64,000 nt of DNA, from the NCBI GenBank assembly GCA_021772615.1, contig JAJFLQ010000063.1:1-64000 (forward strand). The letters are read 5' to 3'. The position numbers and the translations under genes are program-made. Origin of the DNA: Verrucomicrobiota bacterium (GTDB taxonomy: Bacteria; Verrucomicrobiota; Lentisphaeria; JABSQK01; JAJFLO01). Below, in pieces: positions 1-8,122 of the stretch. The notes beneath the pieces were generated by a model. It searched no databases. It was not told where the DNA came from and worked only from the letters and a program-made list of their open reading frames with translations. How positions within the stretch are numbered: the first letter of the stretch is position 1; each line of letters begins with the position of its first letter.

Positions 1-2
1 CT

Positions 3-281
3 AGAGGTGCGGCACGCGGCGCAGCCAGAGGTGCGGCACGCGGCGCAGCCAGAGGTGCGGCACGCGGCGCAGCCAGAGGTGCGGCACGCGGCGCAGCCAG
101 AGGTGTAGCGCGCGGTGTCGATCGGGGCGCGGAGCGCGGTGTCGATCGGGGCGCGGAGCGCGGTGTTGACCGGGGCGCGGAGCGCGGTGTCGATCGGGGC
201 ACGGAGCGCGGTGTCGATCGGGGCACGGAGCGCGGTGTCGATCGGGGCACGGAGCGCGGTGTCGATCGGGGCACGGAGCAA
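3..281 (+). repeat. 24-bp tandem repeat array, two unit types
   Basis: Four perfect 24-bp units (3-98) are followed by seven units of a second type (99-266) and a half unit (267-281). The second type differs mostly by single substitutions. The period is a multiple of three, so the array codes for an octapeptide repeat inside the DUF928-type gene. It is cut by the window edge, so the copy number is a minimum. Confidence 0.9.
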
Positions 282-863
282 GCCCAACGTGATACCAAGG
301 TCACCCACCTACCGGTTCCGGATCGCATCGAGCCGTTGGCGCCGCCACATACCGGCTATACCGTCAGCGCCCAACCTGTCCTTTATTTTTACCTTTCCGA
401 TCCCTCTTCGGATCCCATTCACTTTATGCTAAACCGCAAAGATCAGGTTGATCCCGTTTTCACAACAATCGTAAAACCCACAACGCCGACGGGCAGAATT
501 AAACCTGGCTTTCACAAGATAGACCTGTCAAAGCACGGCATCCGTCTGCAACGGGACATCGAATACGAATGGTTTGTCTTCATCATACTCGACGAAACCG
601 AGCGGTCCAGCGATTTTCTGGCCAGCGCTACCCTTACGTACATGAATAGCGTTGCCGCGAAAACAGGTCCAGACAACCTCGCAGTCGCAAATTATTACGC
701 CGCCAACGGCATCTGGTACGATGCCATACACAACCTGAATGCGATGCTGGACCAGCAGCCTGACGATACGAACCTTAGGCAGCAGCGCAAACGACTGTTG
801 GAACAGGCGCTGCTACCCGAGACAGTACGATTCGAAAAACGAATGATCGCTGCGGGGTTATGA
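3..863 (+). CDS. DUF928-type protein with RGxxRGxx repeat array (5' partial)
   Basis: The frame is open from the window edge to TGA at 861-863, so the start lies upstream. The first ~93 visible residues are an octapeptide array: four RGAARGAA, one RGVARGVD, three RGAERGVD and three RGTERGVD, followed by a partial unit. A globular part follows from about residue 110. It reads like DUF928 proteins: a QPVLYFYLS strand (family: exposed WFY-type strand), then IEYEWFVFIIL. A helical TPR-like tail (NYYAANGIWYDAIHNL) ends it. DUF928 has no known activity, but it is commonly found near ShlB/FhaC transporters and CHAT proteins, which is exactly the context here. Probably exported, with the array as a flexible charged linker; the signal peptide would lie outside the window. 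The frame choice rests on this: only this frame joins the repeats to the conserved domain. Confidence 0.72.
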   Translation, partial: RGAARGAARGAARGAARGAARGAARGAARGAARGVARGVDRGAERGVDRGAERGVDRGAERGVDRGTERGVDRGTERGVDRGTERGVDRGTEQAQRDTKVTHLPVPDRIEPLAPPHTGYTVSAQPVLYFYLSDPSSDPIHFMLNRKDQVDPVFTTIVKPTTPTGRIKPGFHKIDLSKHGIRLQRDIEYEWFVFIILDETERSSDFLASATLTYMNSVAAKTGPDNLAVANYYAANGIWYDAIHNLNAMLDQQPDDTNLRQQRKRLLEQALLPETVRFEKRMIAAGL

Positions 864-973
864 CGCACAGCCACCATGATATAGCGGAAAAGACGCAGCA
901 CTCCGACGATTTGCTCCGCGATTGAAGATCATGTGCCGCCCGCAACGCTCGCGGTTTACGATCTAAAACAGAT

Positions 974-2602
974 ATGCCCGAGAACATATACCGAATAATC
1001 AGTATCATGGCCTGCGCTCTGGCGCTGGCAGTCAACGCTGCGGACGTTACCCTGCCGCCGGCGCCCGCTGCCTCAGACAGCCTCGCCACACAGTCGAAGA
1101 TTTTCGTTAAGCACATTCGATTCGAGGGCAATACCGTATTCTCCGATGACGTGCTGACCGATCGTGTTAGAGACTACGTAAACCGCGAGGTAACGGCGGC
1201 CGAGTTGTTTGAGGTACGCAACATTGTTTCCCGCCATTACGCCGACAACGGATACATCAATTCCGGAGCGCTGCTCCCGGATCAGAACGTGGACGACGGT
1301 GTGATTGTGTTCGAGATTATCGAGGGCACGCTCACCACAATCGAAATCAAGGGCAATACACGCCTGCGGGATAGGTACATTCGCAGCCGGATTCATTGCG
1401 ACCATTATTCCCCGTTGAACATTCGCAGCCTTCAGAACCCTCTGCGTCTGCTGCACAATGACAACGTCATCGAGCGCATCAACTCGCAGCTCCGGCCCGG
1501 CCCAAAAATGGGTGAGAGCGTGCTGGAAGTAACGGTCGACGAAAGCCGACCGTACCGGCTGGGTTTCGGTTTCAACAATCATCGGTCGCCGAGTATCGGC
1601 AGCTACCGCGGCGAGGTCGCAGCCGCCTTTGCAAATGTCACCGGCTGGGGCGATGAAATCGGTGCAAGTTATGGTATCACCGAGGGCCTCGACGATTACA
1701 GCATCTACTACGCTGTCCCCGTGACGCGGCATGACACAACGGTGTCGATATCGTACGACAACAATGATTCGACCGTAATCAGTCACGACTTCGCGGACCT
1801 TGATATCGAGAGCCAGACCGACACACTGTCAATAGGCCTGCGACAACCGCTGGTGCGCACGCCGACGCGTGAGGTCGCGATGTCCCTGCAGTTTCAGAAG
1901 AAGAAGAACGAAACATCGCTGTTCGGTCTGCCGTTCGCATTCTTCGGCCAGGGCGAAAACGACGAAGAAAGCAAAACCACTGTTTTCAGCTTCGGACAGG
2001 AATGGATCGAACGCAGCGTGAAACGTGTGGTGACCGCACGATCAACTGTGAGCGTCGGTGTCGATTGGCTTGACGCGACGGTCGACGAGGCGCACGGTCC
2101 CGACGGTAAGTTCGTCACCTGGCTGGGCCAGTTTCAATGGCTGCAACAGGTACCGTACCGAAGCAGCCAGTTGCTGTTTCGCTCGGATCTTCGTCTGTCC
2201 GACGACAGTCTGCTGGCGCTGGAGCGATTTTCGATTGGCGGCCATAACACCGTGCGCGGCTACCGGGAAAACGAAATCACGCGCGACAACGCCCTCGTAC
2301 TGGGCCTGGAATACCAGATGCCGGTCGCGACGGTAAAACTGCCCGGAGTGAGCCGCGGGCCGCTCGACGGCCAGATCCATTGCTCGGTTTTCGGCGACTA
2401 TGGCCGCGGTTGGAATCGCAATACCGGCACACCGAATCCGCAGGACCTGAGCAGTATCGGCATCGGCGTGAAGTGGTATGCCGGTAGCCGGTTATATATG
2501 GAGTTTTATTGGGGCCACGCCCTGCGTAACGTAACGGGCGATGACGAGCACGACCTGCAGGACGACGGGTTTCATTTTCAAGTCAATGCCAATGTGTTTT
2601 AG
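974..2602 (+). CDS. TpsB/FhaC-family outer-membrane transporter
   Basis: 542 residues, the usual size for two-partner-secretion transporters. Residues 1-22 look like a signal peptide (MACALALAVNA). A POTRA_2-type domain covers about 42-118 (KHIRFEGNTVFSDD ... VIVFEIIEG) and a second POTRA about 119-190. The rest is a beta barrel with alternating polar and aromatic strands ending in a terminal Phe, as outer-membrane proteins do. The conserved lid-loop VRGY motif is at 427-430. By family it secretes a partner exoprotein through the outer membrane; no TpsA substrate is in view, so it may be upstream of the window. It lies 110 bp after the DUF928 gene and 177 bp before the CHAT gene on the same strand. 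The ribosome binding site is weak, so the start is fairly but not fully certain. Confidence 0.88.
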   Translation: MPENIYRIISIMACALALAVNAADVTLPPAPAASDSLATQSKIFVKHIRFEGNTVFSDDVLTDRVRDYVNREVTAAELFEVRNIVSRHYADNGYINSGALLPDQNVDDGVIVFEIIEGTLTTIEIKGNTRLRDRYIRSRIHCDHYSPLNIRSLQNPLRLLHNDNVIERINSQLRPGPKMGESVLEVTVDESRPYRLGFGFNNHRSPSIGSYRGEVAAAFANVTGWGDEIGASYGITEGLDDYSIYYAVPVTRHDTTVSISYDNNDSTVISHDFADLDIESQTDTLSIGLRQPLVRTPTREVAMSLQFQKKKNETSLFGLPFAFFGQGENDEESKTTVFSFGQEWIERSVKRVVTARSTVSVGVDWLDATVDEAHGPDGKFVTWLGQFQWLQQVPYRSSQLLFRSDLRLSDDSLLALERFSIGGHNTVRGYRENEITRDNALVLGLEYQMPVATVKLPGVSRGPLDGQIHCSVFGDYGRGWNRNTGTPNPQDLSSIGIGVKWYAGSRLYMEFYWGHALRNVTGDDEHDLQDDGFHFQVNANVF

Positions 2603-2779
2603 CAACGAATAACGGATTGCGGTACCGGTAAGGCGCCAATGTCGAATACGTATTTGGTCATGGTTGACGTTCACACATCTAAAGCTGTGAACTCCAACGA
2701 ATACGACACCAATAATTTGAGTATATGGCATTGATCCCAACGGCCTGCAAACGACCAACATGATGCACGGAACGAACCT

Positions 2780-5086
2780 ATGAACGCGTTAAGACCGTAC
2801 TGCACGATACCAATATTCGGCTGTTTGCTGCTTGCAGCGTGGCACCTGATTACATGCGCCGCTGTCGCCGCAGATGCGCCGGCGTGGTTGCGCGAAGGAC
2901 GTGAACTCGTGTCGTCCGGTCACTACCAGGATGCGATCGAGCGCATGACGCGCGGCCTCGCCGCAGAACACGATTTCGGTATTCGGTGTGACGCACACCT
3001 GTTGACCTCCGCTGCTTACCAACGCCTGGGTTTCCACGACAAGGCGATCGTGCGGCTCGACGACGCGCGCATTTCTGCTGCCGCCGCCGGCGACGCCGTT
3101 CGAGAGACCATTGTTCGCATGCGATTGAGCGACCTTTATCTCTCGGTAGGCGAGCTCGACAAGGGCGAAACGCTCGCCTTTGAGTCGCTGCAAGCGGCTG
3201 TGGACCTCGAGCACCCCGCAGTATTGGCCGATGCCCTGAACAACTGGGGCAATGCCCTGGTCCTCTACGGCGATTATCCGGACGCGGTCGATGCGTATTC
3301 TGAGGCGCTCGAACAAAGCGGAACGTCCGCTGTCACGGCAATCGGGACCCGGCTAAACCTGGCCAGAGCTGCGGCAATCACGGGCGACCACGCTGCTGCC
3401 GCATCGGCTCTGGATCACGCTGTCGAGGCCGCCAACGCGTTGCCCGAGGGCTACACCAAGGCGACCATGCTCTTGGCCGTCGGCCTCGCCGGCATGGATG
3501 TAGTGGCGAGCCAGAGCGGCAGGCAGATGCAAAGCACGACGACAACAGTCGTGTGGAAAGCGCTGCAGGCGGCCGATTTCATCGCACAGAAATCAGGTGA
3601 CGCGCGACTGCGCTCACAATCCCGAGGATCCCTGGGACGGCTTTACGAATCGCAACGTCGGTACACCGACGCACTCAGATTGACCAATACCGCCATATTC
3701 CATGCGCAACAGGGTAACCACAGCGACCTGCTCTACCAGTGGCAATGGCAGGCGGGACGAATACTACGCGCTACCGGCTCGTTGCAAGACGCTGTTGCTG
3801 CCATCGAAAGCGCGGTCGCGACGCTCGGCCCTATCCGCAACGATCTCGCGACCGGGTATCGGCAGTCGAATACGATCTTCGAAACCAGGGTGAAGCCGGT
3901 ATATTACGACCTCGCAGCGAGTTATATAGAGCTGGCTGAATCCGCAGTGAACCAGGAGGAATCGCAGAAGCTGCTGCGCCAGGCATGCGGCGCCGTCGAG
4001 AAACTCAAGTCCGCGGAGCTGGAGGAGTATTTCCAGGATGAATGCGTGGCTGCGCTACAGAAAAAGCAGCGCAGCCTCGACACGCTGAAGCTCGACAAGA
4101 CCGCTGTCGTCTACCCTATCATCCTGCCCGACCGGCTCGTTACGCTCGTTCTGTATCCGGATGGGCAGATCCGGCACTATGTTCAGACAGTTCCGGCCGA
4201 CACTGTGCGCACCGAGGCGATTCGGTTGCGACGCGAGTTGCAGACGCGAGCGACCAAGTTGTTCATGTATCCTGCACGCACGATATACGACTGGATCATC
4301 CGCCCTGCGAACACCGACCTGGAAGTCGCTGCGATCCGCACAATCGTCGTCGTGCCCGACGGCGTGTTGCGCCTGATTCCGTTCGCGACGCTGCACGACG
4401 GCAAACACTTTCTCGCCGAACGCTACAGTGTCGCGACGACGCCGAGCCTGACACTCACCGATCCGCAACCGTTGCGACGCGATGACATTTCAGTCATGAT
4501 CGCAGGATTGTCTCACGGTGTTCAGGGGTACTCTGCCCTGCCCGGTGTGTCCCGGGAACTCGGCGAGATCCAGGATGTCATCGGCGGTGAAACCATACTC
4601 AACGAGGCATTCTCCTCGCAGCGCGTTTATGACAGGCTGCGGTCGTCCCCGTACCGCATCATGCATCTTGCAACACACGGCGAATTCGGCAGCCATCCTG
4701 ATGATTCGTATTTGCTCACCTACGACAGCAAATTGACCATGAACAAACTGGAGTCGCTGATAAAGTTGGGCGCCTTTCGCGATGATCCGCTTGAGCTATT
4801 GACCCTCAGTGCCTGTCGCACTGCGGTTGGGGACGAGAAGTCGGCGCTCGGCCTCGCCGGTGTAGCGGTAAAGTCCGGCGCCCGCAGTGCCATCGCCACG
4901 CTCTGGTACGTCAACGACGAAGCGACCATGATCGCGATCACGGAATTTTATCGGCAATTGCAGCACAACCCTGGACTCTCGAAAGCTGAGGCCCTGCAAA
5001 ACGCACAGAAAAAACTTATCGCCCAGGATCGTTACTGGCACCCCGCCTACTGGGGACCGTTTCTGCTAATCGGGAATTGGCTGTAA
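2780..5086 (+). CDS. Secreted TPR-CHAT domain caspase-like protease
   Basis: 768 residues. A hydrophobic N-terminus (residues 11-31, ending AAVAAD) looks like a signal peptide. Residues about 36-335 are TPR-like helical pairs with the usual A/L/Y spacing. The C-terminal CHAT domain (about 440-768) carries the caspase-type dyad: His633 in MHLATHGEF and Cys679 in LTLSACRT. It is followed by the conserved stretch LGLAGVAVKSGARS and the C-terminal YWGPFLLIG. By family this is a cysteine peptidase whose TPR part senses or presents a partner; the substrate is unknown. CHAT proteins next to FhaC-type and DUF928 genes recur in bacteria, so processing or control of an exported adhesin is a reasonable inference. 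The signal peptide places it in the periplasm or outside. Confidence 0.87.
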   Translation: MNALRPYCTIPIFGCLLLAAWHLITCAAVAADAPAWLREGRELVSSGHYQDAIERMTRGLAAEHDFGIRCDAHLLTSAAYQRLGFHDKAIVRLDDARISAAAAGDAVRETIVRMRLSDLYLSVGELDKGETLAFESLQAAVDLEHPAVLADALNNWGNALVLYGDYPDAVDAYSEALEQSGTSAVTAIGTRLNLARAAAITGDHAAAASALDHAVEAANALPEGYTKATMLLAVGLAGMDVVASQSGRQMQSTTTTVVWKALQAADFIAQKSGDARLRSQSRGSLGRLYESQRRYTDALRLTNTAIFHAQQGNHSDLLYQWQWQAGRILRATGSLQDAVAAIESAVATLGPIRNDLATGYRQSNTIFETRVKPVYYDLAASYIELAESAVNQEESQKLLRQACGAVEKLKSAELEEYFQDECVAALQKKQRSLDTLKLDKTAVVYPIILPDRLVTLVLYPDGQIRHYVQTVPADTVRTEAIRLRRELQTRATKLFMYPARTIYDWIIRPANTDLEVAAIRTIVVVPDGVLRLIPFATLHDGKHFLAERYSVATTPSLTLTDPQPLRRDDISVMIAGLSHGVQGYSALPGVSRELGEIQDVIGGETILNEAFSSQRVYDRLRSSPYRIMHLATHGEFGSHPDDSYLLTYDSKLTMNKLESLIKLGAFRDDPLELLTLSACRTAVGDEKSALGLAGVAVKSGARSAIATLWYVNDEATMIAITEFYRQLQHNPGLSKAEALQNAQKKLIAQDRYWHPAYWGPFLLIGNWL

Positions 5087-5475
5087 GCAGGATAGACAGT
5101 TGTGTATGTGTTATCCACGGTCAGCTTTCGCTTTCGGGAACGTGCAGGCGGCGGTTTTGTCTTGCCACTATATTTTCCCCATCTAGTCAGAAGGCCTAAT
5201 CTCGGAGATGTCCTGTAGGGTTTCACGCGCGCAGGTGTTGACTTGCGCATCCTCGCACGAAATGAAAAAAGTAGAGGCGAAGTTGTTTGTCTTGCCAGAG
5301 TAGCGCGGCCATTTCCGGCTGCGTCGGAGAATTGAACTCATTCGCGCACATGACCTGCGCCTGCCGGTGCAGCGGTACGATGCCGGCTACGACGCAGCGG
5401 AGTTGCCGCTGCGTACGGTCTCCGGCAACGGCGATAGATCTCGCGACAGAGCTATGTGACGGGAACGACGTTGCG
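5087..5475. other. Convergent intergenic gap, no gene seen
   Basis: 389 bp between the CHAT gene (plus) and the RiPP precursor gene (minus), whose ends face each other. I see no tRNA, no convincing terminator hairpin with a T-run, and no small frame with a ribosome binding site. A minus-strand open frame (5223-5570) crosses the precursor gene in another frame and has no recognisable features. Confidence 0.5.
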
Positions 5476-5763
5476 CTAGGTGTTTTTGTTGTGAAGTTTG
5501 TACGTCGTGCCGCCGGCGACCATCTCCAGCATCTCGTCGGATAATTCTCCCTCCAGCTGTTTGTCTTCAAAAGGAAGCACGATGTAGCGTTTGTTCGCGG
5601 ACTCTTCGAGAACCGTAAGGTCTACGGAATCCGGTACGTCGATGTCCAGGACGTTCTTGACGACGGCCTTGGGGCTGGCCAGCAGCTCCTGCTTCAAGGA
5701 CGCATCCCGGCGTACCTTGTCCAGTAATTGGGCTGTTAATTCGTCACGTTGGTTGGTTGCCAT
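5476..5763 (-). CDS. NHLP-type RiPP precursor peptide
   Basis: 95 residues from the ATG at 5763, which has GGAG 10 bases upstream; an in-frame start at 5853 adds 30 unlike residues. The body reads as a nitrile-hydratase-alpha-like leader: LTAQLLDKVRRDASLKQELL, then VLDIDVPDSVDLTVLEE and RYIVLPF. It is followed by the typical ELSDEMLEMVAGG cleavage region, with GG at 84-85. The predicted core is only 10 residues (TTYKLHNKNT), with Thr but no Cys or Ser. In this family the leader is removed after GG by a C39-type peptidase-transporter; none is seen in the window. The next gene upstream on the strand encodes an HExxH protein. No LanM-, YcaO- or radical-SAM-like enzyme lies nearby, so the precursor is either an orphan or served in trans. 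Confidence 0.75.
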   Translation of the reverse strand: MATNQRDELTAQLLDKVRRDASLKQELLASPKAVVKNVLDIDVPDSVDLTVLEESANKRYIVLPFEDKQLEGELSDEMLEMVAGGTTYKLHNKNT

Positions 5764-6158
5764 TGTTTGCGGTCTCCATTTTGGGTTTTGTGCCGAATTC
5801 CACTTCGACATTGTCGGGATAGTGAACCTCAAATACATGTCCGCGGCAGCCAAAACGACATCGCGGTCAAGCTGCGGGCGATATGTTCGATCCCGGCGAG
5901 TAGGAGGTTATCAGAGAAACCCGACACGGGCTACTTTGGTTGAAACCTTAATATAGGCGACATGTCGTGTCAAGTTTCGTCATATCAAAATTGGCGTACT
6001 GGAAATGATTTCATCGTCGGCGTACGCGCACTCCCGGGAGGGTGGATGGCCTCGGCCACCGGCGCGCGCTGTGTTGCGTGCAAGGTAACCAATGGAGGTC
6101 TGGTGGACGATGCGATCCGTGCGTGGACGTCGCGGTTGCCAACCCTCGGGGATTACGT
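5764..6158. other. Intergenic gap upstream of the RiPP precursor
   Basis: 395 bp between two minus-strand genes. Apart from the candidate promoter and palindrome near 5945-5973 I see no gene or RNA in it. Open frames on the plus strand here run into the antisense of the HExxH gene and look like shadows. Confidence 0.45.
5945..5973 (-). promoter_or_regulatory. Possible promoter with internal palindrome for the RiPP precursor
   Basis: Read on the minus strand, TTGACA (5973-5968) is followed by AT-rich bases around 5957-5945 (CTATATTAAGG) that could hold a -10. The best 17-bp-spaced hexamer, TAAGGT, is a poor match. The perfect 10-bp palindrome CGACATGTCG (5967-5958) sits directly after the -35, where a repressor could bind. 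Transcription would run toward the precursor gene with a leader of about 175 bases. Confidence 0.3.
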
Positions 6159-7277
6159 TCACGGTTCGGTCGCTGCCAGTTCCGGCAATGTCTTTGTGTA
6201 CAGATTCACCAGCTTCTGTCCACGTTGTACCACGTTTCCCTCCGAGAATGGCACCTCGCGGTCGTATCGTTCGAGATGTTCCGCGGCATCATGAACCAAC
6301 GCTTGCACAACGCGAAAAGCGCCTGCGGACATAGGCGGATCGCCGCGGTAGTTCTCGAGCCGGCCGCCAGTCCGATACGCAGGGTAGCCCTCCAGGCCCA
6401 TGAATCGCAGCAGCCAATCCGATCGAAATGTCCCGTTGGCGGCCGTGATGCCGACATAATCAGCAACCAGTTCATCGTAGATCATATCGGCGCATGCCCC
6501 GAGCACGCGTTTGGTAAAATAATGGGTACACTCGTGCTCCAGTCGAATCGTGAAAGAGAGCTTGTTCCACGTTTCGTCCGCCAATCCGAGTTCAGCGGCC
6601 GGCACGCCGCTGTAGGGGCCGTCACAGAGGATAATGAAACAATCCTGGTAGAGCGCCTTGTTCTTCTTCAATCGCCGAAATCCTTCCGACCAGTCGGCTG
6701 TGTGCGACCTTTCCCACGCTTCCCTGTACCGACGTACACGATCCCAGTTGGTATAACCGCTGATGATCGCTGCGCCCATGGACGCGGGAACTGGCGCCGG
6801 TTCGTTCCGATTTCCGAACGCTTGAATGAGAGCAACGAAATCATGACGATCCGGCGTGTTCAGGACCGGAATTTCACCGGCTATCGACGGGTGGATGAAT
6901 AAACGCAACGCCCCGGGGTAACGCAGCGCCGATCCGCCGCTTTTGTCCCGACCAGGAAAAATCCCCCTGCGCGTAGCGTTGCGGTAAGCCGGTGTCTCGC
7001 TGATCCCTTGACTTATTGGGAATTGCAGCTGAACGAGGTGTTTCTGAAGCGTATTAAACGTCCCGTGGACACGGGCTTCCGCGGTATATTCCTTCCACAC
7101 GGTGGCGAATGCCTCTGATTCGAGCGGGAATGTGTTTAACTTTGCCGGTCCGCATCGCGGGGTGATCATGCCCAGTCGCGTCAATTCCGCTGTTTCATCG
7201 GGCGTGACGCCGTACGATTCCAGGTACTTTCTCGGGGTACAATGTTTCTCGGGTATGGCGCTTAAGCCGTGGATCAT
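6159..7277 (-). CDS. Predicted zinc metallopeptidase (HExxH) of unknown family
   Basis: 372 residues from the ATG at 7277. A longer frame to 7319 would start inside a palindromic repeat and is less likely. The key motif is HECTH (His248, Glu249, His252) in a helix, followed 20 residues on by Glu269 in DELVADYVG. That spacing fits a gluzincin-type third zinc ligand. A polar N-terminal half contains many Arg/Pro loops. No signal peptide or membrane segment is visible, so it is probably cytoplasmic. I do not recognise the family by name. Its place upstream of the NHLP precursor on the same strand raises a role in peptide processing, but 395 bp and a possible separate promoter lie between them, so this is only a guess. 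Confidence 0.6.
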   Translation of the reverse strand: MIHGLSAIPEKHCTPRKYLESYGVTPDETAELTRLGMITPRCGPAKLNTFPLESEAFATVWKEYTAEARVHGTFNTLQKHLVQLQFPISQGISETPAYRNATRRGIFPGRDKSGGSALRYPGALRLFIHPSIAGEIPVLNTPDRHDFVALIQAFGNRNEPAPVPASMGAAIISGYTNWDRVRRYREAWERSHTADWSEGFRRLKKNKALYQDCFIILCDGPYSGVPAAELGLADETWNKLSFTIRLEHECTHYFTKRVLGACADMIYDELVADYVGITAANGTFRSDWLLRFMGLEGYPAYRTGGRLENYRGDPPMSAGAFRVVQALVHDAAEHLERYDREVPFSEGNVVQRGQKLVNLYTKTLPELAATEP

Positions 7278-7293
7278 AGTTTTGGAAAAAGGC

Positions 7294-7387
7294 TGCAACG
7301 GACATCGCTGGAGGGACACAGTCCTCTGTGTCCGTCATGGTGCAACGGACATCGCTGGAGGGACACAGTCCTCTGTGTCCGTCATGG
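7294..7387. repeat. Two perfect 47-bp direct repeats, each with a hairpin
   Basis: Units 7294-7340 and 7341-7387 are identical. Each holds an 8-bp perfect stem with a 4-base loop: GGACACAG-TCCT-CTGTGTCC (7314-7333 and 7361-7380), preceded by GGAG. They lie between the HExxH gene and the yceI-like gene and look like REP-type intergenic elements. Confidence 0.85.
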
Positions 7388-7399
7388 TGCGTTAGTGCA

Positions 7400-7485
7400 C
7401 GGTCGCAGAGGACTACGACCCTCCAACCAAACCTGTCCGCATACGGGGTCGCCTGGGTGAACACCTGCGGTCGCAGAGGACTGCG
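7400..7485. repeat. Diverged inverted copies of the palindromic element
   Basis: At 7400-7424 a copy in the opposite orientation keeps the AGAGGACT core and the trailing CTCC but has a different stem, GGTCG paired with CGACC. Both arms have changed together. A shorter copy at 7468-7485 has the stem CGCAG-AGGA-CTGCG. Together with the 47-bp pair this makes four related elements in 200 bp. Confidence 0.65.
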
Positions 7486-7495
7486 CGAAACCGGA

Positions 7496-8122
7496 TTATG
7501 ACGTCGGCGAGATTCCGACGATGCCGACGCCAATCTCGATTTCCTGGCCAACGACCGTGCCGTCCATATCCGACTTAATGTTGAATTCTGTGCGGTCGAT
7601 CGAAAAGTCGCAACGCAGAATTAGCAGATCCCCGTCGACCTTGCCGCCGCGGTCACGAAGCTTGCCGGGTAGATGACTGAGCGACAAATCTACCTCGATA
7701 TCGCGTGTCACGCCGTTCAGCGTCATATTTCCCTGTGTTCGAATGTTGTGCCGTGTGTCATTGGTACGTGTCGCGGACAGCACCTTGGTAAACGTGAATG
7801 TGATTGTCGGATGGGCAGCGGCGTTGATCCAGTCCTCGGAATGGAGAACCTCGGTCATACGGTCGTTGGTGAGTTTTACGGCAGCGGCCGGCACGGTGAG
7901 CTTTCCTGTCAGTGCCTCGGGTTTCGCTGGATCGAAGTTTACGGTGCCCCCTACCTGGGCTGCCGTGCCGCGAATCGGCTCCAGCTGAGAATCCACAGTG
8001 ACGGTCATGCTGTTCACGCCTTTGGGATCGTTGAAATCAAAGGTGGCGGCGGTCGCGGCAGCGCTCCAGAGTACGGACGCAGTTGCAATGACGGGTACGA
8101 TCGATTGGGTTAGAAAGCGCAT
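7496..8122 (-). CDS. YceI-family periplasmic protein
   Basis: 208 residues with a clear signal peptide (1-26, ending SAAATAA). The mature part is a YceI-like lipocalin fold: FDFNDPKGVNSMTVTVDS, a GxVNFDP strand, the conserved MTEVLHSEDWINAAAHPTITF stretch (about residues 88-109, changed-peak pattern of the family), then GNMTLNGVTRDIEVDLSL. Family members bind isoprenoid-type lipids or quinones, or act in stress tolerance; the ligand here is unknown. AAGGAACACAGAC ahead of the ATG supports the start. Divergent from the amidoligase operon; the HExxH gene follows on the same strand after the palindromic repeats. Confidence 0.85.
   Translation of the reverse strand: MRFLTQSIVPVIATASVLWSAAATAATFDFNDPKGVNSMTVTVDSQLEPIRGTAAQVGGTVNFDPAKPEALTGKLTVPAAAVKLTNDRMTEVLHSEDWINAAAHPTITFTFTKVLSATRTNDTRHNIRTQGNMTLNGVTRDIEVDLSLSHLPGKLRDRGGKVDGDLLILRCDFSIDRTEFNIKSDMDGTVVGQEIEIGVGIVGISPTS

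Noticed and set aside
1..290. Possible CRISPR array
   Set aside because: Units are adjacent without unique spacers and keep a coding frame; this is a coding tandem repeat.
115..432. Plus-strand open frame with SIGARSAV octapeptide repeats
   Set aside because: It is the same 24-bp array read in another frame. Only the frame starting at position 3 links the repeats to a conserved domain.
1073..1786. Long minus-strand frame opposite the TpsB gene
   Set aside because: Antisense to a clear transporter gene, with no recognisable motif or ribosome binding site.
5223..5570. Minus-strand frame overlapping the RiPP precursor
   Set aside because: Overlaps the precursor in another frame and has no family resemblance.
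6042..6902. Plus-strand frame of 286 codons opposite the HExxH gene
   Set aside because: Composition artefact of GC-rich antisense; the minus-strand protein has a coherent zinc motif.
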